NCBI RefSeq assembly: GCF_006874425.1
Contig: NZ_VIJZ01000005.1
Location: forward strand, 1 to 64,000
DNA: 64,000 nucleotides
Origin: Paenibacillus ottowii
GTDB lineage: Bacteria; Bacillota; Bacilli; Paenibacillales; Paenibacillaceae
Direction of reading: 5' to 3'
This document shows positions 16,872-26,558 of this stretch, piece by piece. Each line of letters starts with the position of its first letter. Position 1 is the stretch's first letter. The translations under genes were made by a program, and so were the position numbers. Below the pieces are notes generated by a model. The model had not been told where the DNA came from. It saw nothing but the letters and a program-made list of their open reading frames with translations, and made no database searches.

Positions 16872-18935
16872 CTACTCCACCTTAAACTGTTTTAATTCGT
16901 CTTGAAGCCTATTGGACAATTGGTTTAATTGTTTGGATAGTTCAGCAACCTGTTCGAAGCTCTCCAATTGTTCCTGCGTGCTGGCGCTGACCTCTTCGGT
17001 TGAAGCGGAATTCTCTTCTGTGGTGGAAGAGATGATTTCCAGCGCCTGCAAAATCTCATCTTTGTGCTTGTGGACTTTGGAGGTGTTGGTGCTGATCTGG
17101 ATCATTCGTGATTTCAAATCTTCCAAATCCTTGTTAATGCTAAAGAACACTTGCTTCGTGTCCTCTACCGATCTCGCATTTTCTTCTGCAATTTTCAGAC
17201 CGTGAACGGTATGCTCAACCGATACGCTGGTTTTTTCCTCAATCACACGGACCTTCTTGTAGATTTCCTGTGTCGCCAGCGCCGTCTGCTCAGCCAGCTT
17301 GCGAACCTCTCCGGCAACCACAGCAAACCCTTTGCCCTGTTCTCCTGCACGCGCAGCTTCAATAGAAGCATTGAGCGCCAGCAGGTTGGTCTGTGTTGCA
17401 ATTTGGTTGACCGTATCCACAATGCCTGAAATCTCGTGACGGCTCAGATCGATATCCTGAATAATAGCCGACATCGCCTGTGTGGAATTATGATTTTCTT
17501 CGGCCCATTTGGATAGCTGGTCTACTACTGCAAGCCCTTGCCCGCTTTGCTCGGCCGAAGTTTGTACCATCGATTCGATGGCTTTGGTATCATTGGCAAT
17601 TTCGTCAATTTGGCCGGATAAGGCTCCGGTTTTTTGTAAAATGTTATCCGTCTCGATGGACTGGTAGTTCGTCGCATTGGCAATTTCATTAATTGCTGTC
17701 GCAGTATCGTTCATCGTGATTGCGGTTCTGGAAGAAATGGATTGCAAATCGTGAGAAGACTGATTCAAGACTTGAGCTGAATTTCCCACCATTTGGAGCA
17801 TGCCTTGAATTTTTTGAACCATATTGTAAACCCCTTGAGAAATTTGCCCGATTTCGTTATAGGAATTCGTATCAAACTGAACGGTCAAATCGCCATTTTC
17901 AATCAGCTTGATTTTGGCGAGCAATTTCGGAATGGATCTCAGCAAGTAACGGAGCGTTATATAACAAATTATAACCAGCAGGATGGTGGCTGCGGCAAAA
18001 CCGCCAATCGTAATCCAGGTAAAGGTTCTTAATTCTGAAAGCGCCTCTTGTTCAGAAATGGTTAAGCCTACGGACCATCCCGTATCTTTACTGGTTGCGT
18101 ACCCGATATAGCGACGTTCGCCATTATCATTAATTAGCTGTACTCCAGACTCGCCAGCAACCATTTTCTTACCGATCTCGCCAAGATCACCTGTGCTTTC
18201 GTTAATCTTTTCTTTCAGCACTTTATTTTGATCAGGGTGATACAAAATATCACCTGTTTTGGATGCAAGAATCGAATAGCCCGTGCTTCCAAGCGAATAG
18301 CTTTGCATAACAGCAGGAATGTCTTTGAAAGCAATATCGACAGCAGCAAATCCGATTAATTGGTTACTGCTGTCTTTGATTGGATAGAAAATGCCCATGA
18401 CCACATTCCCCGTATTGACGTCCTTATAGGGTTCTGAGTAGTATAAACCGTCCGCTTCAACAGCTGGCTTGAAGTATGGGCGTGTATGGATATCGAAATC
18501 CGGCTTGGAAGCAGCACCATCATTCTGAAGAAAGAAGCCTTTGCCATGTATCCCTGCAATCCAGGCGTCGGCAAAAGATGGCTCTTCCTTGACAATGGCT
18601 GCCAGAGTCGCTTCAGTTTCCGCAGCATGTGGGGAAGTTTTCACCGTCTCTGCTGATTCGGTGGTTTCTATATATTGTCTAAACAAAGTGTTCGTTGACA
18701 TTTGTTTGACTAGCGAGCCCTTTTCCTTAAATAACGCGTCAAATTGACTGACAGTGGCCTGCGTCTTGGTTTGGAGCATGGCCTCTTGCTGCTTGACAAG
18801 CATGCTTTGCGTGCTCGCATACATGAACGTCCCCAAGGTTGCAAAGACGACAACGATAATAACTAACAAGACCATGGCCAATGTATTGGCGATGCTGGAT
18901 GATCTGAATACGCGCTTCTTCATATTTTGTGACAT
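16872..18935 (-). CDS. Methyl-accepting chemotaxis protein, double-Cache type
   Basis: The protein has 687 residues; its ATG follows GGGGAGATGG. A membrane segment (about 18-42) is followed by an extracellular Cache-type ligand domain (about 45-295, with [16 protein letters not shown] and FAAVDI), a second membrane segment (about 300-325), a HAMP domain and a long signalling coiled coil with the conserved hairpin tip [20 protein letters not shown]. It should sense small molecules outside the cell and control CheA. The ligand cannot be read from the sequence. It is monocistronic, ending at a strong terminator. Confidence 0.9.
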   Translation of the reverse strand: MSQNMKKRVFRSSSIANTLAMVLLVIIVVVFATLGTFMYASTQSMLVKQQEAMLQTKTQATVSQFDALFKEKGSLVKQMSTNTLFRQYIETTESAETVKTSPHAAETEATLAAIVKEEPSFADAWIAGIHGKGFFLQNDGAASKPDFDIHTRPYFKPAVEADGLYYSEPYKDVNTGNVVMGIFYPIKDSSNQLIGFAAVDIAFKDIPAVMQSYSLGSTGYSILASKTGDILYHPDQNKVLKEKINESTGDLGEIGKKMVAGESGVQLINDNGERRYIGYATSKDTGWSVGLTISEQEALSELRTFTWITIGGFAAATILLVIICYITLRYLLRSIPKLLAKIKLIENGDLTVQFDTNSYNEIGQISQGVYNMVQKIQGMLQMVGNSAQVLNQSSHDLQSISSRTAITMNDTATAINEIANATNYQSIETDNILQKTGALSGQIDEIANDTKAIESMVQTSAEQSGQGLAVVDQLSKWAEENHNSTQAMSAIIQDIDLSRHEISGIVDTVNQIATQTNLLALNASIEAARAGEQGKGFAVVAGEVRKLAEQTALATQEIYKKVRVIEEKTSVSVEHTVHGLKIAEENARSVEDTKQVFFSINKDLEDLKSRMIQISTNTSKVHKHKDEILQALEIISSTTEENSASTEEVSASTQEQLESFEQVAELSKQLNQLSNRLQDELKQFKVE

Positions 18936-19221
18936 GCTGCCATCTCCCCGAGGAATATTGAGCGAAAAGCTCTTAGATAATATGTCGGAAGTTTGCAGCT
19001 GTTTTAATAGGTTTTTAGTATTTACAATTTAAGGTTTTGCTATCTGATTCCTCATAGATTTCCTCCCAACCTGTTCGGTAACTCTAGCAAAAGATTAGGG
19101 TAGCACAAAGAGCCTCCGTCAGGCGTAGGCTCCTTACTAAAAGCTATGTATGAGAACGCAGGGTTATGCAGACTTAAAGTGTACGAGCGATCAGTAAGCT
19201 CACCCCCTTTATTCTCTGTCG

Positions 19222-19761
19222 TTAACCTAGCTTCATCGTTGTAATACATGTATCGTCTTTCTCATATGTAGAGAATTCCGTTTGGGCCGTTTTACCTTCA
19301 TGATTCACGCTAATGCGGTAGGTTTTGTCCCTTGGCAGCCATAGATCAATAAAACCATTGGGTTGTGATTTCATAGCAGCATTCTCCATAATGACATTCC
19401 CTTCGGAGTCGTGAACGGTCACATTGAACTCTCCATTTTTTATTTCGCCTTGGCAGCCGGTTAGACTATGAGTTGCACAAGGGTGCGTCTGGTCTACATA
19501 TGGCGCTATCGAAACAAAAAACTCGTTGTCAGGCAAATCATAAGTTATGGGTTGTGTATGGTCTCCATTAACAATTAACTGACTGGAATTAATGGAAGCG
19601 GATTGGGCTGTTGCCTTGCCTGCGCTGAAATCATGCACCAATTGCTTGATATCTGTTGTCCCGAGCCTGTCCGCTCCTTCTTTTTGCATATTTCCTGCAA
19701 TCAGGTATGTGCCCAATGCTGCAACAACCAACCCTGATGCGACCAAGATTCCTTTTTTCAT
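19222..19761 (-). CDS. cueP: CueP-family copper-binding protein
   Basis: The protein has 179 residues; its ATG follows AAGGAGATG. An uncleaved-looking N-terminal membrane anchor (5-22, no lipobox) holds an extracytoplasmic domain. The family cysteine pattern is present: HPCATHSLTGC near 92-102 and DTCITTM near the C-terminus. CueP proteins of Salmonella bind and reduce copper in the periplasm; in a Gram-positive cell this would work on the outer membrane face. A perfect 9-bp inverted repeat spans its promoter. No copper ATPase is adjacent. A weak hairpin (GAGCCT...AGGCTC, 19112-19135) may end it. Confidence 0.85.
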   Translation of the reverse strand: MKKGILVASGLVVAALGTYLIAGNMQKEGADRLGTTDIKQLVHDFSAGKATAQSASINSSQLIVNGDHTQPITYDLPDNEFFVSIAPYVDQTHPCATHSLTGCQGEIKNGEFNVTVHDSEGNVIMENAAMKSQPNGFIDLWLPRDKTYRISVNHEGKTAQTEFSTYEKDDTCITTMKLG

Positions 19762-19776
19762 CTGGAGTTCATCTCC

Positions 19777-19823
19777 TTGTCCGTTTTAAATCATTATAAT
19801 AGAGAACGCGCCGTAACGGACAA
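19777..19823 (-). promoter_or_regulatory. cueP promoter with flanking inverted repeat
   Basis: On the minus strand a perfect TATAAT -10 lies in TATTATAATG (19794-19803). TTGTCCGTT at 19777-19785 and AACGGACAA at 19815-19823 form a perfect 9-bp inverted repeat around it, 29 bases apart. This could be a repressor or metal-sensor operator; the regulator is not in the window. Confidence 0.5.
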
Positions 19824-20042
19824 AATTCGGCACTAAAGTCACCAGATATTCACATCTTTGCTTGTTTATTCAGACGTATTGGCATCACATTAGACCCAGA
19901 AGCAAAACAACATAGACAGCATGGAGTAATGCAAAATACTGAAGTGCCCTCTGCAACTACGAGGTTATGAATAGATTATATCCTACTATAAATATGCTAC
20001 AATTTCAGAGTAGAACGAACATAATGATAGGGAGGCATAACG

Positions 20043-20612
20043 TTGAGTATTAGTCTAGTTAAAGGACAGAAGGTAGACCTAACCAAAAATAATCCACATT
20101 TATCCGTGCTAAAAGTAGGGCTTGGCTGGGACCCTATGAGGGGCAGATCCATGGATATTGATGCGTCAGCACTGCTTCTTGATGAGAACGGCAAGCTGAC
20201 TCAGACGAAAAACCTAGTATATTTCGGAAATAAAAATAGCCCTTGCGGGGCCGTCGTACATAGTGGTGACAACTTGACAGGACATGGGGACGGTGATGAT
20301 GAAGTCATTACCGTATCCCTCCAACAACTACCACCTGAAGTGCATAGAGTCGTATTTATAGTGAATATATTCCGTTTTTTTAGTTTTGGTAGACGTAAGG
20401 ATTTCAGTATGGTGGACAATGCTTATATTCGAGTATTGGATGCGTCGCAAGATGAAGAGATTCTCCGATACAACTTGACAGAGGACTATAAAGGGATGTG
20501 TAGCATCCGTGTAGGTGAAGTCTACCGCTATGGAGGAGAGTGGAAATTCGGTGCCATTGGGGAAGGAAGCACCATTACCTCCCTGAATGAGCTTGTCAAA
20601 ACGTATGAATAA
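20043..20612 (+). CDS. TerD-family stress protein
   Basis: The protein has 189 residues; a TTG start (20043) follows AGGGAGG with good spacing. It has the TerD fold: MSISLVKGQKVDLTK at the N-terminus, LGWDP, the DIDASALLL strand and the calcium-binding-type GDNLTGHGDGDDE. TerD proteins bind calcium and belong to tellurite, phage and general envelope stress systems. Here a single copy stands alone, without the usual terZABCDE partners, so its process is unclear. It ends at a strong terminator. Confidence 0.88.
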   Translation: MSISLVKGQKVDLTKNNPHLSVLKVGLGWDPMRGRSMDIDASALLLDENGKLTQTKNLVYFGNKNSPCGAVVHSGDNLTGHGDGDDEVITVSLQQLPPEVHRVVFIVNIFRFFSFGRRKDFSMVDNAYIRVLDASQDEEILRYNLTEDYKGMCSIRVGEVYRYGGEWKFGAIGEGSTITSLNELVKTYE

Positions 20613-20630
20613 GTATTTTTGGTGTTAAGG

Positions 20631-20657
20631 AAAAACCCACGTCTGACGTGGGTTTTT
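20631..20657. terminator. Bidirectional rho-independent terminator
   Basis: AAAAACCCACGTC-t-GACGTGGGTTTTT is a perfect inverted repeat shared by the converging terD-type gene and the minus-strand gene that ends inside it. Confidence 0.9.
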
Positions 20658-21576
20658 ACGCTAACTCTCCTATAGTCACCTGATACAGCAGAGAACCTTC
20701 TCGGAGCAGCAGGCGGTCTTTTCTGAAATCCTGTTCGTGCGGCTGAAGGAACTCTTGCTCGTCATTTAAAAATCGAATGTGTTGTCCTTTGCTTAAGCTG
20801 CCTGGCTTTACATTCTTTTTCAAGACATATTGTCCGTTCTTTCCATACCCGCCGTCGAACAAAAAGTGAACCCCATCTGTAGCCACCCCGGAGCAGCCGG
20901 AAATCCTCGGATTCATAAACGTAAAATTCGTACGGTCGCTACCGGAAATATGTCCTAATGAAAAGTCTGAATAGTAGTAAAACCAGATTTCCTGTTCGCT
21001 AACCACGTTCAAAGCATAGCAATCATGAATGTCTGCCGCTTGGTTTTCATATATTTTGTGTCCTTCTTTATTCCAGGCGACAAGGCCGGAGGACCCCACA
21101 GGATCATTCCAACCATAATTTCCGAATATACCTTCATCAAAATAACTGGTCCAGATCGTACCTTCTCCTGTAACCTGAACACTCTGAATACCGTCTCCAA
21201 GTAGTAGTTCATTCACGGTACGGCCTTCATAGTCAATGATTTTACCATTTAAATCGTATTGGTCGGGTCCATAATAATGACACCGCGCTCCGACGAGCAG
21301 TAGATGATGATGTAGAGGCTGTACATAATGATAGTTAAACTGCTGCCCCTCCACACATACTTCTTCAATGTGATCGTCTATAATGAGTATCTTGTAAGTA
21401 CGTCTCTCTTTAAGAGAGGCAGGCGGGAACATCCCCCGCACTCGTTCTGGGACTTTATCAATTAGCAAAATATACACGCGTCTATCAGGGCCAAATTGGG
21501 TCGAAACGATCTCAAACCCTTTCATATAATTGGAAATATCAGCAAATGAATGAAGCTGTTTATCTAGATGTGACAA
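20656..21576 (-). CDS. Hypothetical protein, beta-propeller-like
   Basis: The protein has 306 residues; a TTG start follows GAGGAGG. It is soluble with no signal peptide. Repeated beta-rich blocks are visible, with phrases such as GEGTIWTSYFDEGIFGNYGW and ISGCSGVATDGVHFLFDGG suggesting a propeller or similar repeat fold. I know no function. It opens the run of small soluble proteins that fills the next 14 kb. Confidence 0.6.
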   Translation of the reverse strand: MSHLDKQLHSFADISNYMKGFEIVSTQFGPDRRVYILLIDKVPERVRGMFPPASLKERRTYKILIIDDHIEEVCVEGQQFNYHYVQPLHHHLLLVGARCHYYGPDQYDLNGKIIDYEGRTVNELLLGDGIQSVQVTGEGTIWTSYFDEGIFGNYGWNDPVGSSGLVAWNKEGHKIYENQAADIHDCYALNVVSEQEIWFYYYSDFSLGHISGSDRTNFTFMNPRISGCSGVATDGVHFLFDGGYGKNGQYVLKKNVKPGSLSKGQHIRFLNDEQEFLQPHEQDFRKDRLLLREGSLLYQVTIGELA

Positions 21577-21733
21577 TGTAGTTCCTCCTCTAAAAGATCA
21601 GTAAAGTGAAGTATGATTTGTAGTTGACTTCATTTTGTCATAACGACATGCAATTGAGGAGGGTGGAAGTATGGCGATATGGATAGTAACCCTTAGAAAT
21701 GAGGCATCGGCAAAAATATAGTGAACAAAAAAA

Positions 21734-21772
21734 CAAGCTGGACCTGCTTCATCATAAAAGCAACCCAGCTTG
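21734..21772 (-). terminator. Rho-independent terminator
   Basis: CAAGCTGG (21734-21741) pairs with CCAGCTTG (21765-21772); on the minus strand TTTTTTTG follows. It ends the ADP-ribosylglycohydrolase gene. Confidence 0.8.
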
Positions 21773-21790
21773 ATGTTTATGGATATTCCC

Positions 21791-22729
21791 TTAAAGTGTC
21801 TGGCCCTTGTCGGCTTTCTGCCATAAAGCCTCAGTCAGCTCATCGATCGTCTCCTTCATCGCCAGCTTCTCGCGCCAGTGACTCGGGATACTGCTTAGCC
21901 CGTAATAAGCTCCTGCAATTTGCCCATACACCGCCCCAGTCGTATCGGCGTCATCCCCCAAATTTACAGCCAGCAGTGCCCCCTCTTCAAATGAAGCCGA
22001 ATGGTGAAATGCCCACAGCGCAGCCTCAAGGGAACGAATGACGTAACCAGTTCCTTGTATTTCAGGCGGCTCCTTAACCTTGTAAGATCCCTGAATGATT
22101 TCTTTAATGGCTGCCGAATAAGCTGGCTGTTCCTGCCGCCACTTATAGCAAACGTCGGATGATAACATGGATTCTTTGTCCGCTCCCCGCAGACCTGCCA
22201 CAAGAATGGAAGCAAGCACAGCACAGGCCTCCACACTTTCGGCTGCCCCATGAGTAGTTCGCGAGCTCAGTTCAGCGTACCTCACGGCCTCTTCCGGGAG
22301 GTTCGCATAGGCCATGGCAACAGGTGCGAGCCTCATAATCGAGCCATTACCGGCAGTCATGGGGTCAACGGACCCACTATACGGCTCTCCAGTGGCCTCG
22401 AAGCGATGCAGTGCTGCTCTCGTCGCACCACCGATATCAAAGCACGTTCCCGTACTACTCATATATCCCAGGTGGTACCAATTCGTGTAACGGCGCATTT
22501 GGTCTGCTGGATCAAAGCTATCTTTTTGCACCATACTCTCACCCAAACAGAGCGCCATAGACGTATCGTCCGTCCACTGCCCCGCCTTCAATCCAAATAC
22601 ACCGCCGCCTACAATATCCGTTACAGGTTCAAACGTGCCTGGACTGCTAAATTCTACTGTGGTTCCCAAAGCATCACCCACAGCCAGTCCAACCAGGCAT
22701 CCCAAAAAACGGTCCTTGATCAGTGTCAT
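21791..22729 (-). CDS. ADP-ribosylglycohydrolase family protein
   Basis: The protein has about 312 residues from the ATG at 22729, which follows AAAGGAG; an upstream in-frame start lacks one. ADP-ribosylglycohydrolases remove ADP-ribose from proteins or small molecules using two magnesium ions. The ligand motifs are present: GLAVGDALG near the start, GQWTDDTSMAL, GNGSIMRLAP, TTHG, and NLGDDADTTGAVYGQIAGAYYG near the C-terminus. With no nitrogenase or DraT gene nearby, a DraG role is not supported; reversal of ADP-ribosylating toxins or tRNA/DNA repair-type roles are possible. Confidence 0.88.
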   Translation of the reverse strand: MTLIKDRFLGCLVGLAVGDALGTTVEFSSPGTFEPVTDIVGGGVFGLKAGQWTDDTSMALCLGESMVQKDSFDPADQMRRYTNWYHLGYMSSTGTCFDIGGATRAALHRFEATGEPYSGSVDPMTAGNGSIMRLAPVAMAYANLPEEAVRYAELSSRTTHGAAESVEACAVLASILVAGLRGADKESMLSSDVCYKWRQEQPAYSAAIKEIIQGSYKVKEPPEIQGTGYVIRSLEAALWAFHHSASFEEGALLAVNLGDDADTTGAVYGQIAGAYYGLSSIPSHWREKLAMKETIDELTEALWQKADKGQTL

Positions 22730-22814
22730 TTTGATGTAAACTCCTTTAATAGTTGTTATAGCTAATGCATATTTCCCCATACACCTAGGAGGGAAGAAAG
22801 TCCGATACCGTCGT

Positions 22815-23903
22815 TTATTCGTAGCTTAAGGCTGTACAACGGCTATCCGATTTCAATTCAACGAAAATTCCTGCCTCATGATGGTAAATGAGTGGAAATC
22901 GCTCCGTATCTACATGTTCCCGCACACCGCTTGAAAGCCGCCATACCTGAAGCGGGGCCCCTTTTCCCCATAAGAATAATCGGTCGCCGCAAACGGCCAT
23001 ATCGGCTTGGGGATATGGATAAATCCCGTCTTCTTCAGGCTTACAATTTAGAGGCGGGATCGCAGGAAGCACACGTCGGTACCCAGGCTGAGTCATATCG
23101 AATAGGACAACCGCCGGTTCCACTCCTTCCTCTCCCCAATCTTCCTCCTCCAGTAAATCGGCATCCATCTGTCCCCATACCGCCAATGTATCGGGTCCTG
23201 TCCAGCATACTGGCCCATCCCAATCTATGGTTTGCCAAAGATGGCGAACTGACGAACCATTCTCCGATTCCCATGGGTTCAGCAGCCAATCCGATAAGGA
23301 CCAAGTTCGAACCACTCCTAAGGGAGCCCATATCCATCCCGTATCCGCAATCCACTTTCCCTCTGGAGAAGCCAGCAGCCTCCCATGAAAATAATCTAGA
23401 TAATGCTCATCTTTACTTTCATTGTTATAAATAGGGGTTGGTCTTGATGCCAAAAGCATTCCGGTTTCTACATCCGTCAAATCCAAACGATTCCATTCCG
23501 TTCCGTGAACAAGGATACATGCACCGTCTTGATGTACAAATGCCAGGGGAAACATACTTTTATCATAGTGGTATTCGTCCCGTGATAATTGCATTTTTTC
23601 TTGAGCATGGACTAAATCATACACTGCCGCATGTCGTCCAAATCGATTGGAGATCGCCGCGTACTTGCCATCAGGACTAGTCACCATTTGGACAGGTTGC
23701 AGAGGATTAAAATCAGGGATACAAATATGTGTACATAATTCTGCGCTGCCAGAGCGAAGTTCTAGTCTCCACAGTTCTGCCTGTGTGTTCAATGCCAGCA
23801 AGGTTATGCTTCCCTGAGAGCCACCTTTTACAGGATGAATGGCCGTAAGACGTCCGATAGTCTGTGGTAAATCGGGTAAAGAAACGTGATGAAATGGCAT
23901 CAT
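22815..23903 (-). CDS. Hypothetical WD40-like propeller protein
   Basis: The protein has 362 residues; its start overlaps the upstream gene's stop by 4 bases, so the two form a coupled pair. Beta-strand repeats with SPDGKYAAISN, SPEGKWIADTGW and VWRLSSG recall WD40 or bacterial propeller units. It is cytosolic and tryptophan-rich. It has no catalytic motif and no known function; a protein-interaction scaffold is likely. Confidence 0.6.
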   Translation of the reverse strand: MMPFHHVSLPDLPQTIGRLTAIHPVKGGSQGSITLLALNTQAELWRLELRSGSAELCTHICIPDFNPLQPVQMVTSPDGKYAAISNRFGRHAAVYDLVHAQEKMQLSRDEYHYDKSMFPLAFVHQDGACILVHGTEWNRLDLTDVETGMLLASRPTPIYNNESKDEHYLDYFHGRLLASPEGKWIADTGWIWAPLGVVRTWSLSDWLLNPWESENGSSVRHLWQTIDWDGPVCWTGPDTLAVWGQMDADLLEEEDWGEEGVEPAVVLFDMTQPGYRRVLPAIPPLNCKPEEDGIYPYPQADMAVCGDRLFLWGKGAPLQVWRLSSGVREHVDTERFPLIYHHEAGIFVELKSDSRCTALSYE

Positions 23904-24895
23904 TTAACCCCTTTTAATCTGGATAAATAATAATTTATACCCGTATTTGTGAAGCTGGATTTATCGACAAAAAATCTGAGTTCAAGCAATGCAGATAATA
24001 CTTTCATAAAAACTCCCGGTTTTTTCTTGCAAAAACATTTAAAATATGTAATTTCGCTAGGATTACTTTTGAGAACAAAATAGGAATAATTCATCCAGAT
24101 CATAGTGGAGATGAACTGCTCTGTTGGAGATTGATGCTCATTGATACAGTCGATCAGAACCTCTAATACCCTATTTTTATTAGAGTTATAGGCTTGTATA
24201 AACATCGTTGCTTCTGCAAACGGCTTGTTAAAATCGTCATACGGAAAATCATACACATCATGACTGCCCAGGATGAAGTTCACCAACTGACCTTGCAAAA
24301 TTTTTATTTTTCCTAGCGCTGCCCGGGTATCCATATCCATCTCATTTTTGTTAATATGCTCATGCAAAATGTCAATTAGAATGTGCAAATCATACTGCTG
24401 TGCGTCTTCCATACTGTACATCAGCTTATTATTTTCAATCGTTAGACGATCATAAATATCATCCCCTAAACCCAGTTCAAATAAGAGCTGGTGAAGAAAA
24501 AATAGCCTGTCCTGAGTAAGCGAGAATTCATTGCCTCCCTCTGCTAGATGTGAAACTTGATATTGATAATAAACACAACATAAATTTTTCCGGCTATAAG
24601 CAGCATCTTTATGTATATCAAAAACGTTAAACATGAGCGATAGCAATCGAATCAGACGTTCAGCATCCGTTATGCTTAGAATGGGATGATCCATTTTTGT
24701 AAATAGCGACCTGTCAAACAGATCGTGCCATCGCACTAAAGAAATATGATCCTGCTCGTTTATATTCAGAGTTAATACTCTTAAATTTTGCTCTTGATCA
24801 GGATAGGAATAAAATAGATATTCATGATCTGCATCAGAAATACGCTCATTAAAATAGGCTCTTAATTTGTAATCGTATATTTTAGAAAATGACAT
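23900..24895 (-). CDS. Hypothetical soluble protein
   Basis: The protein has about 331 residues from the ATG at 24895, directly after AGGAGGAGAGAA. It is mostly helical with many Asp/His/Tyr and no membrane segment or recognised motif. It is translationally coupled to the propeller protein downstream (4-base overlap), so the two may act together. Confidence 0.55.
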   Translation of the reverse strand: MSFSKIYDYKLRAYFNERISDADHEYLFYSYPDQEQNLRVLTLNINEQDHISLVRWHDLFDRSLFTKMDHPILSITDAERLIRLLSLMFNVFDIHKDAAYSRKNLCCVYYQYQVSHLAEGGNEFSLTQDRLFFLHQLLFELGLGDDIYDRLTIENNKLMYSMEDAQQYDLHILIDILHEHINKNEMDMDTRAALGKIKILQGQLVNFILGSHDVYDFPYDDFNKPFAEATMFIQAYNSNKNRVLEVLIDCINEHQSPTEQFISTMIWMNYSYFVLKSNPSEITYFKCFCKKKPGVFMKVLSALLELRFFVDKSSFTNTGINYYLSRLKGVK

Positions 24896-25111
24896 TTCTC
24901 TCCTCCTTGCATAGCAAGCCAAACTTCATGTTGAACCTGGCATCACACATTAATCCGAACTCCTATATTGTAAAATTAATCTGGATCGACTGGCAAGGCG
25001 GCATAAATACAGAAACATATGTTCTTCCTTTCTATATTATGATATCTTTATGCTAGGAATGAAACGTTATGACGAAGATCATAGCCTACGATTAGAAAGG
25101 AATGAACACCT

Positions 25112-25762
25112 ATGAAACAGCTAAGCGAAGCTCTGACCCGGTTTGTACAACAACAAAACCTGTATAATGCAACCTACGGGCTGTTCCAAGACCACGACAT
25201 CCAGCCCCGGACGGAGAACCTGACAGATTGCTGGGACAACCGCATACCTATATCCCCTGAGCTTGAGTACCTATATAGCCATTATGAAATGATCGATGCT
25301 AAGGCAGCGGGAACACACAAATTAAAAAATGCAGCCGTTGAAATCGGGGATGCTGCTGTTCTCTTTTTTGTCGCACCAGAACATTTATATCGCCAGCAGC
25401 TGGGCTATCGCTTCATTACATCTGGAGAGCTTGTTCATGAGTCATCTTCATGGCCATCCCATCATGTTGTAATTGCCACGTTTAATGATGATCCAGTCAT
25501 TGTCGATACTAGTGCACCCGGTTCGCCTGTATATGCTGCAATTGAAGGTGGGGCAGCGCAGCAAGTTGCTGACTCTTTAGCTAACTTCTTTATTGCTCTT
25601 TCCATCCTGATTGAAGGTGCCTGTACCTTTAAGGGAGAATTGATAGATGAAGATACATACGAACCCAAAGCAGCATATATCGAGCACGTAAAACCATTGC
25701 TGCATCATTTGTTGAGCGAAAACCAAACCACGTATTTGCTGAATTACCTATCCTTTTGTTAG
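25112..25762 (+). CDS. SUKH/SMI1-KNR4-like protein, possible immunity protein
   Basis: The protein has 216 residues; its ATG follows GAAAGGAATG. The order of segments resembles SUKH-superfamily domains: ISPELEYLYSHYEMIDAK, a central FFVAPEHLYRQQLGYRF, then HHVVIATFNDDPVIVDTS and a C-terminal helical tail. SUKH proteins are frequent immunity proteins of polymorphic toxins and contact systems. No toxin gene is adjacent. The family call is by pattern only. Confidence 0.5.
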   Translation: MKQLSEALTRFVQQQNLYNATYGLFQDHDIQPRTENLTDCWDNRIPISPELEYLYSHYEMIDAKAAGTHKLKNAAVEIGDAAVLFFVAPEHLYRQQLGYRFITSGELVHESSSWPSHHVVIATFNDDPVIVDTSAPGSPVYAAIEGGAAQQVADSLANFFIALSILIEGACTFKGELIDEDTYEPKAAYIEHVKPLLHHLLSENQTTYLLNYLSFC

Positions 25763-25795
25763 AAAGCTATTGGTTAAAGAGAGGTGAGGCTTTTT

Positions 25796-26365
25796 ATGAT
25801 CTATATCGCATTACTGCGGGGCATCAATGTCGGCGGCAACAACAAGATCGAGATGAAGAAGCTCAAGCAAACGTTTGAACATGCAGGTATGGGGCATGTG
25901 ACGACTTATATTAATTCTGGAAACATTATTTTTTCCAGTCAGGAGCGGCCCAACCAGGAGCTATCGCTCGTACTGGAACAGGCGATTCTGGAGGATTTTA
26001 GCTTACCTATCCGCGTCATCGTCCGTAATATGAAGGAGATTCAGAGCATTATGGAGGCCCTGCCGAATGAATGGGCTAATGATACACAGATGAAAAGTGA
26101 TGTAATGTTTCTGTGGGATGAAATTAACGATATTTCCGTTCTGGACAAGCTTCCCTTGAAACCGGGAATTGGGCATGTCATCTATACGACCGGGGCCGTT
26201 CTGTTTTCTGTCAGCAAGGAACAAGTCACAAAAAGCGGGTTAACGAAATTAGTCGGCACCAAGCTGTATCAGCAAATGACGGTGCGGAATGTGAACACAG
26301 CACGCCAGATTTATAAGCTGATGCAATTGGCTGAACAGGAAGAGTTGCAGGATACGAGCTCCTGA
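25796..26365 (+). CDS. DUF1697 family protein
   Basis: The protein has 189 residues from the ATG at 25796, preceded by AGAGAGGTGAGG. The N-terminus IYIALLRGINVGGNNKI and TYINSGNIIFSS are diagnostic of DUF1697; the C-terminal TVRNVNT also fits. The function of the family is not established. It is close behind the SUKH-like gene (33 bases) and probably co-transcribed. Confidence 0.88.
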   Translation: MIYIALLRGINVGGNNKIEMKKLKQTFEHAGMGHVTTYINSGNIIFSSQERPNQELSLVLEQAILEDFSLPIRVIVRNMKEIQSIMEALPNEWANDTQMKSDVMFLWDEINDISVLDKLPLKPGIGHVIYTTGAVLFSVSKEQVTKSGLTKLVGTKLYQQMTVRNVNTARQIYKLMQLAEQEELQDTSS

Positions 26366-26558
26366 CGGTAGTCGTGATTAAATAGGGATAGGCAAGATCA
26401 AAAACTCGCCAAAACTCATTAAAAAAATTATCTATATAAATCAACAATTTCTGATACTATAGGCATAGAGATTTTGCTAAACTGGAAGGATTCTCAGACG
26501 AAGAGGGACACCTATCATAAGCATGAACTAAACACTGAATAATGGGAGAAAAAACACT

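Noticed and set aside
18975-19015. Sigma-D-type promoter upstream of the first chemoreceptor
   Set aside because: TAAA and CCGACAT are present on the minus strand but the spacing is 13-14 rather than 15 bases, so I do not claim it.
19052-19249. 65-residue minus-strand frame after cueP
   Set aside because: It contains the terminator-like hairpin and lacks a ribosome binding site; no protein character.
22250-23434. Long plus-strand frames opposite the ADP-ribosylglycohydrolase and propeller genes
   Set aside because: The minus-strand genes have family motifs and proper starts; the plus-strand frames have neither.
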